Origin: Fusobacterium sp.
Lineage (GTDB): Bacteria; Fusobacteriota; Fusobacteriia; Fusobacteriales; Fusobacteriaceae
Assembly: GCF_032477075.1 (NCBI RefSeq)
Contig: NZ_JAWDXO010000042.1
Span: 1 to 25,611 of the forward strand
Reading direction: 5' to 3'
DNA length: 25,611 nucleotides
Of the stretch, positions 7,343 to 14,643 are shown piece by piece. The first letter of the stretch is position 1, and each line of letters begins with the position of its first letter. The notes below the pieces were generated by a model. The model was given only the letters and a program-made list of their open reading frames with translations, made no database searches and was not told the DNA's origin. The position numbers were made by a program, and so were the translations under genes.

Positions 7343-8086
7343 TTATTTACTATATCGAGTATTATTTAAGTGAAAACGATAATGTTCTGAATTTATAAAC
7401 TGTTTTCCAATGTGAATAAGTTTCTTTTTGTCATCATACATCTGGGTATAAAGAAAGAAAAGAGGCTCTCCATTTGACAGCTGCATTAAAGGAGCAATAT
7501 CACTTCCAGCACAAACTATGTCTATATATGAATTATTTGAAGAATCAACCTTTATACCATATTTATCTTTTAAAAGAGAATAAAGTGAAGTAGTTAAAGG
7601 TTCAGAAATCAGAAAATCAAACTTTGGATATGGAAAATAGTTATTTTCACACATTATAGGAAAACCATCTGCAAATCGTATACGTTGTATAAATAAGATC
7701 TTTTCACTTTTTTTCAATCCCATTTCTTTTATTTGTTCTTCTGTAGGTATAAGAATTTCCTTTTTGGTAACAATACTTGAAGGGATCATTCCATTTATTT
7801 CACAAGACTCAGTAAAACTTAGTAGATTATCAATTTTTCTCTGTATTTTATTTTGCTGTACAAAAGTACCCTTACCTTGTTTTTTCAATAAAAGACCTTC
7901 CCTAACTAATTCTTCAATAGCCTTTCTTATTGTGATTCTACTGACTTTATAGATTTCGCTCAATTCAGTTTCTGTGGGTATTTTTTCCCCATGTCCAAGA
8001 GTTCCATTTTTTATAGAGTTTTTTAATTCTTCTTTGAGCTGTTTATATAAAGGTATTTTTGTATTTGAAATTAATGTTGCTGTCAT
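7343..8086 (-). CDS. GntR-family (HutC/UTRA) transcriptional regulator, FrlR-like
   Basis: A 247-residue regulator. Residues ~10-77 form the GntR winged helix-turn-helix: a KIPTETELSEIYKVSRITIRKAI recognition region (helix core SRITIRKA) followed by the KQGKGTFV wing. Residues ~95-240 match a UTRA effector domain (IxxIQRIRFADGxPI with a later 'LFFLYTQMYD'). The start has AAGGAG eight bases upstream. It is divergent from an FrlB/FrlD-type operon, the same arrangement as the GntR regulator beside fructosamine genes in other bacteria, so it probably represses that operon and is released by a phosphorylated sugar-amine. Both promoters and a palindromic site lie in the 177-base gap. Family call is firm; the effector is inferred from neighbours. 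Confidence 0.88.
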   Translation of the reverse strand: MTATLISNTKIPLYKQLKEELKNSIKNGTLGHGEKIPTETELSEIYKVSRITIRKAIEELVREGLLLKKQGKGTFVQQNKIQRKIDNLLSFTESCEINGMIPSSIVTKKEILIPTEEQIKEMGLKKSEKILFIQRIRFADGFPIMCENNYFPYPKFDFLISEPLTTSLYSLLKDKYGIKVDSSNNSYIDIVCAGSDIAPLMQLSNGEPLFFLYTQMYDDKKKLIHIGKQFINSEHYRFHLNNTRYSK

Positions 8087-8127
8087 ATTAAATCTCCTTA
8101 AATTACTGAATATATGATACTTATTTT

Positions 8128-8156
8128 ATTATACTATGTAATTTAATAAACAACAA
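8128..8156 (-). promoter_or_regulatory. Promoter of the GntR-family gene
   Basis: On the minus strand: -35 TTGTTG (8151-8156), 17-base spacer, -10 TATAAT (8128-8133), about 40 bases before the start codon. No palindrome overlaps it, so autoregulation would have to act from the site near 8206-8217 or elsewhere. Confidence 0.6.
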
Positions 8157-8200
8157 GAAAATTCATTATAGAATGTTATATATCAAATAAAAAAACACTA

Positions 8201-8229
8201 TTGTTTATAACGTTATATTATGATATAGT
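8201..8229 (+). promoter_or_regulatory. Promoter of the fructosamine operon with embedded operator
   Basis: -35 TTGTTT (8201-8206), 17-base spacer, -10 TATAGT (8224-8229). A perfect 12-base palindrome TATAACGTTATA (8206-8217) fills most of the spacer. A dimeric GntR-type repressor bound there would block RNA polymerase. A related half-site, TGTTATATATC, lies upstream near 8174. The elements are visible; binding by the divergent regulator is inferred. Confidence 0.6.
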
Positions 8230-8263
8230 TGTATTATAAAATTTAATTGAAAAAGGAGCAAAA

Positions 8264-9232
8264 ATGAATTCAAAGGAAATCATAAAAAAAATATTAGATG
8301 AAAAAAAGTGTATTAAAAATATATATTTTATAGCATGTGGAGGTTCTCTAGTTGATCTTTATCCAGGATTTTATTTTATACAGGCTGAATCCTCTTCAAT
8401 ATATTCAGCATGGTATACTGCTAAAGAATTTGCTGTAACTCCACCAAAAACTTTAGGAAAAAATAGCTTGGTGATAGCAGTATCACATGGGGGAAATACA
8501 AAGGAAACTATTGAAGCAGCAAGAATTGGTAAAAATGCTGGAGCATCAGTTATTACTTTAACTCACAATAAAGATTCTATTTGTGGTGGAAATGAATTTA
8601 TATCATGGGTATATGACTGGTCTTTTGATGTAGATGAGAAAGATAAACCCCAAGGAATAGTTCTTTCACTGTTAAATGAGCTTTTATATAGGCAGGAGGA
8701 AGATTATAAGCTGTATGAAATTATTTCTGATGGATTAGAAAATATAGATTCAATAGTTAAAAATGCAGTTAAGAAAGTTAAAAATTCTTCTTGGCTTTTT
8801 GCAGAAAAATATTGGAATGAACCATTTCTTTATATTATGGCTTCAGGAGCTTCATATTCTCAAGGGTATGGTTTTGCTATATGCTCATTGCAAGAGATGC
8901 AGTGGATGGATTGCTGCTATCTTCATTCAGGAGAATATTTTCATGGACCATTTGAAGTAACAGATGAAGATCATCTTTATATTCTTTTAATGAGTAAAGG
9001 GAAAAGCAGAGTAATGGATGAGAGAGCACTTAAGTTTTTAGAAAAATATGGGAAGAAGTATGAGGTTATAGATGCAGAACAATTAGGAATTGGAAAAATA
9101 GATGATACATGTGTTGAATATTTTAATCCAATATTATTTTATGCTATGTCAGTAGTATATCGTACAGCTCTCCAAAATAAACGTAGTCACCCTCTAGATA
9201 TGAGACGTTATATGGGAGTTGTAGAATATTAA
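8264..9232 (+). CDS. frlB: SIS-domain fructosamine-6-phosphate deglycase (FrlB-like)
   Basis: A 322-residue protein with two SIS domains. The first (residues ~18-150) has FIACGGSLVDLYPG and AVSHGGNTKETIEAA, the phosphosugar-binding serine/glycine loops. The second (~180-300) has YIMASGASYSQGYG and a SGEYFHGPFE motif carrying the likely catalytic glutamate. The end (HPLDMRRYMGVVEY) closely matches the known end of FrlB. FrlB splits fructoselysine-6-phosphate (or a related fructosamine phosphate) into glucose-6-phosphate and the free amino acid in the cytoplasm. The next gene is a PfkB kinase of the FrlD type, two bases downstream by ORF coordinates, so kinase and deglycase are co-transcribed. 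The amino acid in the natural substrate is not determined by sequence. A GfrF-type (glucoselysine) deglycase is the main alternative. Confidence 0.85.
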   Translation: MNSKEIIKKILDEKKCIKNIYFIACGGSLVDLYPGFYFIQAESSSIYSAWYTAKEFAVTPPKTLGKNSLVIAVSHGGNTKETIEAARIGKNAGASVITLTHNKDSICGGNEFISWVYDWSFDVDEKDKPQGIVLSLLNELLYRQEEDYKLYEIISDGLENIDSIVKNAVKKVKNSSWLFAEKYWNEPFLYIMASGASYSQGYGFAICSLQEMQWMDCCYLHSGEYFHGPFEVTDEDHLYILLMSKGKSRVMDERALKFLEKYGKKYEVIDAEQLGIGKIDDTCVEYFNPILFYAMSVVYRTALQNKRSHPLDMRRYMGVVEY

Positions 9233-9249
9233 AATTGAGAGGTGAATCT

Positions 9250-10107
9250 ATGGAAAAATATTCAATAAATGTATTGGGATTTGGAGATAATGTAGTTGAT
9301 AAATATGAACACATGAAAATAATGTATCCTGGAGGAAATTGTGTAAATTTTGCTGTATATTCAAAAAATTTTGGAGTAAAAAAATCAGCATATATGGGCT
9401 ATTTTGGAAATGATAATGAAGCTGAACATGTAATAGATAGTCTAGAAAAAATAGGAATAGAAACAATAAAATGTGAACAACTAGAAGGAGAAAATGGATG
9501 TGCAAAGGTAACTCTGCTTAATGGAGAACGTATATTTTTGGGATCAAATGAAGGTGGAATAAGGGGAAAAATTCCATTTGTTTTAGATAGATTTGATTTA
9601 GAATATGTAAAAAAATTTGATTTAGTTCACAGTGGAAATTATTCTTTTACAGAAAATGAACTTTATAAAATTAAAGAAACAGGGGTATATGTTTCTTTTG
9701 ATTTTTCAGATGATTCTACAGAAGATTATTTGAAAAAAGTAGCTAAAAATATAGATTTTGCTTTTTGCTCCTTTGATGGAACAGAAGAAGAAACTAAAGA
9801 ATATTTAAAAAAAATAGTAAATTATGGGGCTGAAACTGCATGTGCTTCAAGGGGAGCACAGGGTTGTATTTTATATGATGGGGGAGATTATTATATACAG
9901 AAGGCAGTATCCATGGAAAAAGTTGTAGATACAATGGGAGCAGGGGATTCTCTTATTGCCTCTTATTTGGCAAGTTATTTGTCTTCAATAAAAAAAGGAA
10001 TAGATAAAAAAGAAGCTATAAAAATAAGTCTGATGAAAGCATCAGAGTTTGCAGCTGAGGTTTGTGCTATTGATGGTGCATTTGGTTATGGAAAAAAATA
10101 TGAATAA
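9250..10107 (+). CDS. frlD: PfkB-family fructosamine kinase (FrlD-like)
   Basis: A 285-residue ribokinase/PfkB-family sugar kinase. I start it at ATG 9250 behind GAGAGGTG; a TTG at 9235 overlaps that site. N-terminal features are GDNVVDKY and GGNCVNFAVY (substrate-binding region, residues ~11-38). The C-terminal signature VDTMGAGDSLIASYL (about residues 229-243) contains the catalytic aspartate in GAGD and the anion hole. DFSDDS near residue 155 also resembles FrlD. It would phosphorylate fructoselysine or a related Amadori compound at position 6, giving the substrate for the upstream deglycase. It is 17 bases after that gene and 33 bases before the binding-protein gene, in one operon. Other PfkB substrates are possible, but the pairing with an FrlB-like enzyme is strong support. 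Confidence 0.85.
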   Translation: MEKYSINVLGFGDNVVDKYEHMKIMYPGGNCVNFAVYSKNFGVKKSAYMGYFGNDNEAEHVIDSLEKIGIETIKCEQLEGENGCAKVTLLNGERIFLGSNEGGIRGKIPFVLDRFDLEYVKKFDLVHSGNYSFTENELYKIKETGVYVSFDFSDDSTEDYLKKVAKNIDFAFCSFDGTEEETKEYLKKIVNYGAETACASRGAQGCILYDGGDYYIQKAVSMEKVVDTMGAGDSLIASYLASYLSSIKKGIDKKEAIKISLMKASEFAAEVCAIDGAFGYGKKYE

Positions 10108-10140
10108 ATAAAGTTTAATTAAAATAAAGGGGGATTTACC

Positions 10141-10896
10141 ATGAAAAAAATAATACTAGTTTTAACTTTATTACTTTCTGCTTTATCTTTTTCAGCTGAA
10201 AAATTATATGTAGGAACAAATGCAGAATTTAAACCTTATGAATATCTAGAAGATGGGAAAATGGTAGGGTTTGATATTGAACTTATGGAAAAAATAGGAG
10301 AAGAATTAGGTTATGAAATAAGTTGGATTAACATGTCTTTTGACGGATTGCTGCCAGCACTTCAATTGGGAAAAGTAGATGCTGTAATTGCTGGACTTAC
10401 TCAAACTCCAGAAAGACAAAAAGCAGTAGATTTTTCTATTCCTTATATGTTTATTTTTTCTTCTAAGCATATTATCATAATAAATGAAAAAAGTGATATA
10501 AAAACTAAAGAGGAATTAAAAGGTAAAAGTATTGGAATACAATTAGGAGCTATACAAGAACAATTTGTTAATGAGTTAGAAGGAAAAACAAAAGTATATG
10601 ATTCATGGACAGGAGCATTGATGGATCTTAAAGCTGGAAAGATAGATTCAGTTATAATAGATGAATTAACATCAAAGGCTTATTTAAAAAATTTGACAGG
10701 AATTAAACAAATAGATACTTTAGTTGATGAACAGCCTGCTGCTTCTATTGCATTTAGAAAAAATGAAAAAGAACTAGTAGAAAAAGTAAATAAAAAAATA
10801 ATTGAGTTAAGAGATAATGGAGAATATTTAAAAATATTGGAAAAATATTTTCCAGCAAATGTTGAAGAATTTAAAAATGCTTATGAGAAAAAATAA
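10141..10896 (+). CDS. Family-3 (amino-acid-type) ABC transporter solute-binding protein
   Basis: A 251-residue secreted binding protein. Residues 1-19 are a signal peptide (MKK, hydrophobic core, cleavage after SFSA); no lipobox cysteine, so it is probably a free periplasmic protein. The mature part shows the SBP_bac_3 pattern: LYVGTNAEFKPYEY, MVGFDIELMEKIGEELG, VDAVIAGLTQTPERQKAVDFS and GKSIGIQLGA. The TQTPERQK arginine usually contacts the ligand carboxylate. ATG 10141 has AAAGGGGG upstream. It closes the fructosamine operon and is followed by a strong terminator, so the permease and ATPase genes must be elsewhere. Context suggests that it captures fructosyl-amino acids. The family call is firm; the ligand is inferred. 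Confidence 0.85.
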   Translation: MKKIILVLTLLLSALSFSAEKLYVGTNAEFKPYEYLEDGKMVGFDIELMEKIGEELGYEISWINMSFDGLLPALQLGKVDAVIAGLTQTPERQKAVDFSIPYMFIFSSKHIIIINEKSDIKTKEELKGKSIGIQLGAIQEQFVNELEGKTKVYDSWTGALMDLKAGKIDSVIIDELTSKAYLKNLTGIKQIDTLVDEQPAASIAFRKNEKELVEKVNKKIIELRDNGEYLKILEKYFPANVEEFKNAYEKK

Positions 10897-10905
10897 ATAA
10901 AAATA

Positions 10906-10945
10906 AAAAGTCCATACTGAGCAATTAAACTCAGTATGGACTTTT
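10906..10945. terminator. Strong bidirectional terminator
   Basis: A perfect 16-bp stem (AAAAGTCCATACTGAG at 10906-10921 with its complement at 10930-10945) and 8-base loop, flanked by A-runs on the left and T-runs on the right. It serves both the binding-protein gene and the convergent flavoprotein gene. Confidence 0.95.
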
Positions 10946-10948
10946 TTG

Positions 10949-12691
10949 TTATTTAGCCAATTTTACAGCATTTTTTATAGCTGTGCCTATACCTCTTGCA
11001 GAACTAGTAGCTCCTGCAACAGAATCAATTTTATCAGTATTTTGAGTATAAATAACATCAGCAGATATTTTTTCAATAGCAGAATTAAATATTATTTCAG
11101 TATCCTTATATTCAATAGCTTTAATTTTAATAATTTTAGTATCTTCAACAGTAACTTCTATTTTTATATTTCCTTTGTATCCCTTTCCTTCTCCTGAATA
11201 TTTTCCATCTTTATATTTAATATTTTTTATAGTTCTACTATCTTTGAAAGAAGTAATATTATTAATAATAGTTTTATCCATAGGATTAGTTATTGATTTA
11301 GCAGCAGATATACCAGCTCTTCTGCCAAAAACGAATGCTTGTAAAAGTCCATTGCCAGACATATAGTTAGGTCCACCAGCACCAGAAAAACCTTCAGTTA
11401 CACCACCAGCAGCATAAAGATTTGGAATTTTATCTCCATTTTCTTTTTTTACTTCTCCATCAAGAGTTATGACAAGTCCACCTTGTGTATGTCTTAAATC
11501 TCCAGTTATTTCAATAGCATAATAAGGACCATGGAAATTTTTTGGAAGTTTAGTTCTGTTGAAGACATCTTCTCCTTTTTCTATTCCTTTGTTATACGTT
11601 TTAATAGTTTTTTCAAGTTCTTTTTCATCCACTTTCATAGTCTTAGCAATTTCAGCTATATTTTTACCTTCAAGAACTATTCCAGCAGAAGTGTAATTTT
11701 TAAAGTTACTAGTTTTTTCAGCATTTTCTTTATTAAACAGTATGTATGCAGCAGCATCTTTTTGATTTACAACATGAGGAGTAAGCTCAGAATATCCCAT
11801 TATCTCATTAGTAAATCTTTTTCCATCTTTATTGATAAGAATACCACCTCTGGAAAGAATAGAAAGATCCATGCTGTTCTTAGTTTGAAGATTAAAAACT
11901 GCATGTCCTTGATAGGCATGCATATTTTTTAATTCTGCTCCTAGTTTCTCGCCCCATATAATTCCTTCTCCAGTTGCACCAGGAGCTGTTAAAGGATATG
12001 CATTAACTATTTCAGGAATATATTTTTTCAGCATTTCTTCATTAGAAGCAAACCCACTAGTTGCTAATATTACTTTAGAAGCATATATTTCAATTTCTTC
12101 TCCATTAGATTTTTTAGCCCTGATACCATTGATATTTTCTTTATCTGCTATTAACCCAGTTCCAGCAGTGAAATTAAGAACAGTAATCTTTGGATTTTTT
12201 TTCACTGCTTCTATAATTTTAGCAGTCATCCCAGCTCCAGATCCTTCAGCTATATGCATTCTGTAATTTGATTGTCCGTAATACAAAGCATTTGTGATAA
12301 GATTAAATTTTACTCCTAAACTTTCTAGCCATTCAATAGTTAATTTAGCTTCAGTTGCAACAGTTTCAACCATATCCTTGTTCTGACTGTAATTTGCAGC
12401 TCGGAATATATCCAGTTTGAAATTTTCTATTGAATCATCAATTTTTGCATCTTTTTGTTGTTCAGTTCCTGTAGCAGGAATAATACCTGCTGACATAAGA
12501 GTGGCTCCACCTAAGTATCCAGTTTTTTCCAACAAGACTACATTAGCTCCATTTTCAGCTGCAAAAAGAGCAGCAGTCATCCCAGCTCCACCACTTCCTA
12601 CAATAACTATATCAGTCTTGTATTCAGTATTTACAGCATATAAACTGATTGATAAAAGAGAAGTTATAATAATGGAAAATATTTTTTTCAT
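10949..12691 (-). CDS. Secreted FAD/FMN-binding reductase (fumarate/urocanate-reductase superfamily), substrate unknown
   Basis: A 580-residue protein; start ATG 12691 with AAAGGGGG before it. Residues 1-19 are a signal peptide. Residues ~26-56 form the FAD Rossmann motif (IVGSGGAGMTAA...LLEK). Residues ~25-480 are an FAD_binding_2 / flavocytochrome c catalytic fold. The C-terminal ~90 residues are an FMN-binding domain with AGATSS (Thr ~562), a site normally flavinylated by ApbE. Such periplasmic enzymes take electrons from the membrane and reduce an external acceptor. By my alignment from memory with the Shewanella fumarate reductase, the histidines around H365 and H504 are kept, but both active-site arginines (R402, R544) become tyrosines (NEIMGY and GPNYMSGNG). 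Fumarate is therefore unlikely to be the substrate. The GxxYxSGxG pattern is closer to the tyrosine-based active site of ketosteroid dehydrogenases. It is monocistronic between two divergent or convergent neighbours. Confidence 0.85.
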   Translation of the reverse strand: MKKIFSIIITSLLSISLYAVNTEYKTDIVIVGSGGAGMTAALFAAENGANVVLLEKTGYLGGATLMSAGIIPATGTEQQKDAKIDDSIENFKLDIFRAANYSQNKDMVETVATEAKLTIEWLESLGVKFNLITNALYYGQSNYRMHIAEGSGAGMTAKIIEAVKKNPKITVLNFTAGTGLIADKENINGIRAKKSNGEEIEIYASKVILATSGFASNEEMLKKYIPEIVNAYPLTAPGATGEGIIWGEKLGAELKNMHAYQGHAVFNLQTKNSMDLSILSRGGILINKDGKRFTNEIMGYSELTPHVVNQKDAAAYILFNKENAEKTSNFKNYTSAGIVLEGKNIAEIAKTMKVDEKELEKTIKTYNKGIEKGEDVFNRTKLPKNFHGPYYAIEITGDLRHTQGGLVITLDGEVKKENGDKIPNLYAAGGVTEGFSGAGGPNYMSGNGLLQAFVFGRRAGISAAKSITNPMDKTIINNITSFKDSRTIKNIKYKDGKYSGEGKGYKGNIKIEVTVEDTKIIKIKAIEYKDTEIIFNSAIEKISADVIYTQNTDKIDSVAGATSSARGIGTAIKNAVKLAK

Positions 12692-12936
12692 GTATACCCC
12701 CTTTGTTATATATAATGTCATGCTTATTAAAATTATACCTTAGATAATTTTATCTTGCACTTATTTTTATAAAAGAAAATAATTTTAATGTGAAATTAAT
12801 AAAGTATTATTATGTAAAAGATTAAGAAATTCTATACAAGGTTTATTTTTTTTAAAGACATAAAAAAAGAATATAGAAATATAAATGAATAAGATGATAC
12901 AATATGATTGTAAAAAATAAAAATGGGGGAAGACAC

Positions 12937-14514
12937 ATGAGTGAAAAAGGAAAAAATTTTTTTATAGCATTTGTTGTAATATTTATTATATCAGGAATAT
13001 TAGTTGGAGGGGTATATTTTGCTCAGAAAAAAATCAAAGATTTAGATGTAAAATCAAAGATTGAAGATAATATCAATAAAAGTAAGAAAAATATGGAAAT
13101 AGCAGCAATTTTATCCAAAACATCTAAAAAACCAGTAACTAAGGTAACTAAAACTACTATCCAAACACCTATTCCAAAAGTAAAAACACTTCCAACAACT
13201 GTAAAAAGAGAACAAAAAAATGGAGTGTACAAGGAATACTATACTAATGGAACTATAAAATCAGAGATTTCCTATATTGATGGTAAAAAAGATGGAGAAG
13301 AAATAATTTATGATACAAATGGGAGAGTAAAAGAAAAAAGAGAATATAAATATGGAATAAGAGATGGAAAATGGAGTAGGTTTTATACTAATGGATTTTT
13401 AAAAGAAGAAATTACATATAGGGAAAATAAGTTAGTTGGAGAATATATATCAAAATATGAAAATGGAAATATTAAAGCAACAGGAATATATGTTAATGGG
13501 GTACTTAATGGAAACTATACAACATTCACAGTTAATGGAGATAAAAAAAGTGAAATAAATTTTGTAAATGGTAAAAAAGAAGGAATAGAAAAAATATACT
13601 TTGGAAAAAATATTCAATATGAAATTACTTATGAAAATGGAAGAAAAAATGGTACCTATATAAAGTATTATCAAGATGGAAATATAGAAGTTAAAGGAAA
13701 TTATATAGAAGATAAAAAAGATGGATTATGGCAGGGAATAAGCAGAAAAAGAACTATTGTTTGGGAAGAAAATTTTCAGAGTGGTGTTCTTAATGGAATA
13801 TATACGAAATATGATAAAAATGGAAATAAAGTAGAGCAGGGAAATTATATAAATGGGGGAATAGATGGAACTGTGGAGATATATTATCCTAGTGGAAAGA
13901 TATACAGAAAATTGAACTATGTTTCTGGAAGAAAGGAAGGAATGTTCATAACTTATTATGAAGATGGAAAGATATCTGTTGAGGAAACATATTCTAACGA
14001 TAGATTAGAAGGTGATTATAAAAAATATAATAAAAAAGGTAATATAGAAACATCAGGAATATATAAAGAATCTATGAGAGTTGGAATATGGAATACTTTT
14101 GATGAAAAAGGAAAGAACATCTCTATCTATAATTACAATGAAAATGGAAAAATGGATGGAAAACAGATATATTATACACCTACTGATTTTGACAGAAAGG
14201 ATTATTTTAAGAGGGAGTCAGAATTTAAAAATGGACTTCGTCATGGTACTGTAACTGAATATTATCCAAATGGAAAATTATATAAACAAGGAAATTATCA
14301 AATAGATGAGAAAGAAGGAAGATGGGTACAATATTCAGGAGATGTTATTATATCAGAAGAAAATTATAAAACTGGAAAAAGAGATGGAGTACAAAGATTT
14401 TTCTATACAAATGGAAAAATATCAGAAGAGTATGTATATGAGAATGGTAAAGAAAAAGAATATAAACATTATAGTCAAGAGGGAAAATTAATAAATCAAG
14501 GTAAAAGGTTCTAA
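12937..14514 (+). CDS. Membrane-anchored MORN-repeat (YwqK-type) protein, 525 aa
   Basis: Start ATG 12937 behind GGGGGAAG. Residues ~8-29 are one transmembrane segment (FFIAFVVIFIISGILVGGVYF) with lysines on the cytoplasmic side. A K/T-rich linker follows (~35-95). From ~97 to the end, about 17 tandem MORN_2-type repeats of 22-25 residues recur with the plan 'Y-Y-x-NG-x-hydrophobic...Y-x-x-G-K-x-DG'. Some are degenerate (around residues 235-270 and 400-430). The repeats would form a long solenoid of beta-hairpins outside the cell membrane. The family is often called an antitoxin in databases; I see no toxin partner. It is monocistronic, divergent from the flavoprotein gene. A related fragment lies at the start of the window. 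Function unknown, perhaps scaffolding or surface contact. Confidence 0.8.
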   Translation: MSEKGKNFFIAFVVIFIISGILVGGVYFAQKKIKDLDVKSKIEDNINKSKKNMEIAAILSKTSKKPVTKVTKTTIQTPIPKVKTLPTTVKREQKNGVYKEYYTNGTIKSEISYIDGKKDGEEIIYDTNGRVKEKREYKYGIRDGKWSRFYTNGFLKEEITYRENKLVGEYISKYENGNIKATGIYVNGVLNGNYTTFTVNGDKKSEINFVNGKKEGIEKIYFGKNIQYEITYENGRKNGTYIKYYQDGNIEVKGNYIEDKKDGLWQGISRKRTIVWEENFQSGVLNGIYTKYDKNGNKVEQGNYINGGIDGTVEIYYPSGKIYRKLNYVSGRKEGMFITYYEDGKISVEETYSNDRLEGDYKKYNKKGNIETSGIYKESMRVGIWNTFDEKGKNISIYNYNENGKMDGKQIYYTPTDFDRKDYFKRESEFKNGLRHGTVTEYYPNGKLYKQGNYQIDEKEGRWVQYSGDVIISEENYKTGKRDGVQRFFYTNGKISEEYVYENGKEKEYKHYSQEGKLINQGKRF

Positions 14515-14585
14515 TGTGAGAATTTATAAAAAGGCTGGATAAAACACCTCTTAAAGATTTTAAATATAGTTTATATCATTAAGTA

Positions 14586-14614
14586 TTGATTTAATTAAAA
14601 ACATAAAGTATAAT
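14586..14614 (+). promoter_or_regulatory. Promoter of the YfcC-type carrier gene
   Basis: -35 TTGATT (14586-14591), 17-base spacer, -10 TATAAT (14609-14614), 30 bases before the start codon. I found no terminator hairpin between the MORN gene and this promoter. Confidence 0.65.
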
Positions 14615-14643
14615 AATAGTATTAAAAATTTGTGGAGGTAAAA

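Noticed and set aside
10949..12743. Long plus-strand open frames inside the flavoprotein gene
   Set aside because: They are antisense shadows of the minus-strand gene, without ribosome sites and with composition unlike proteins of this genome.
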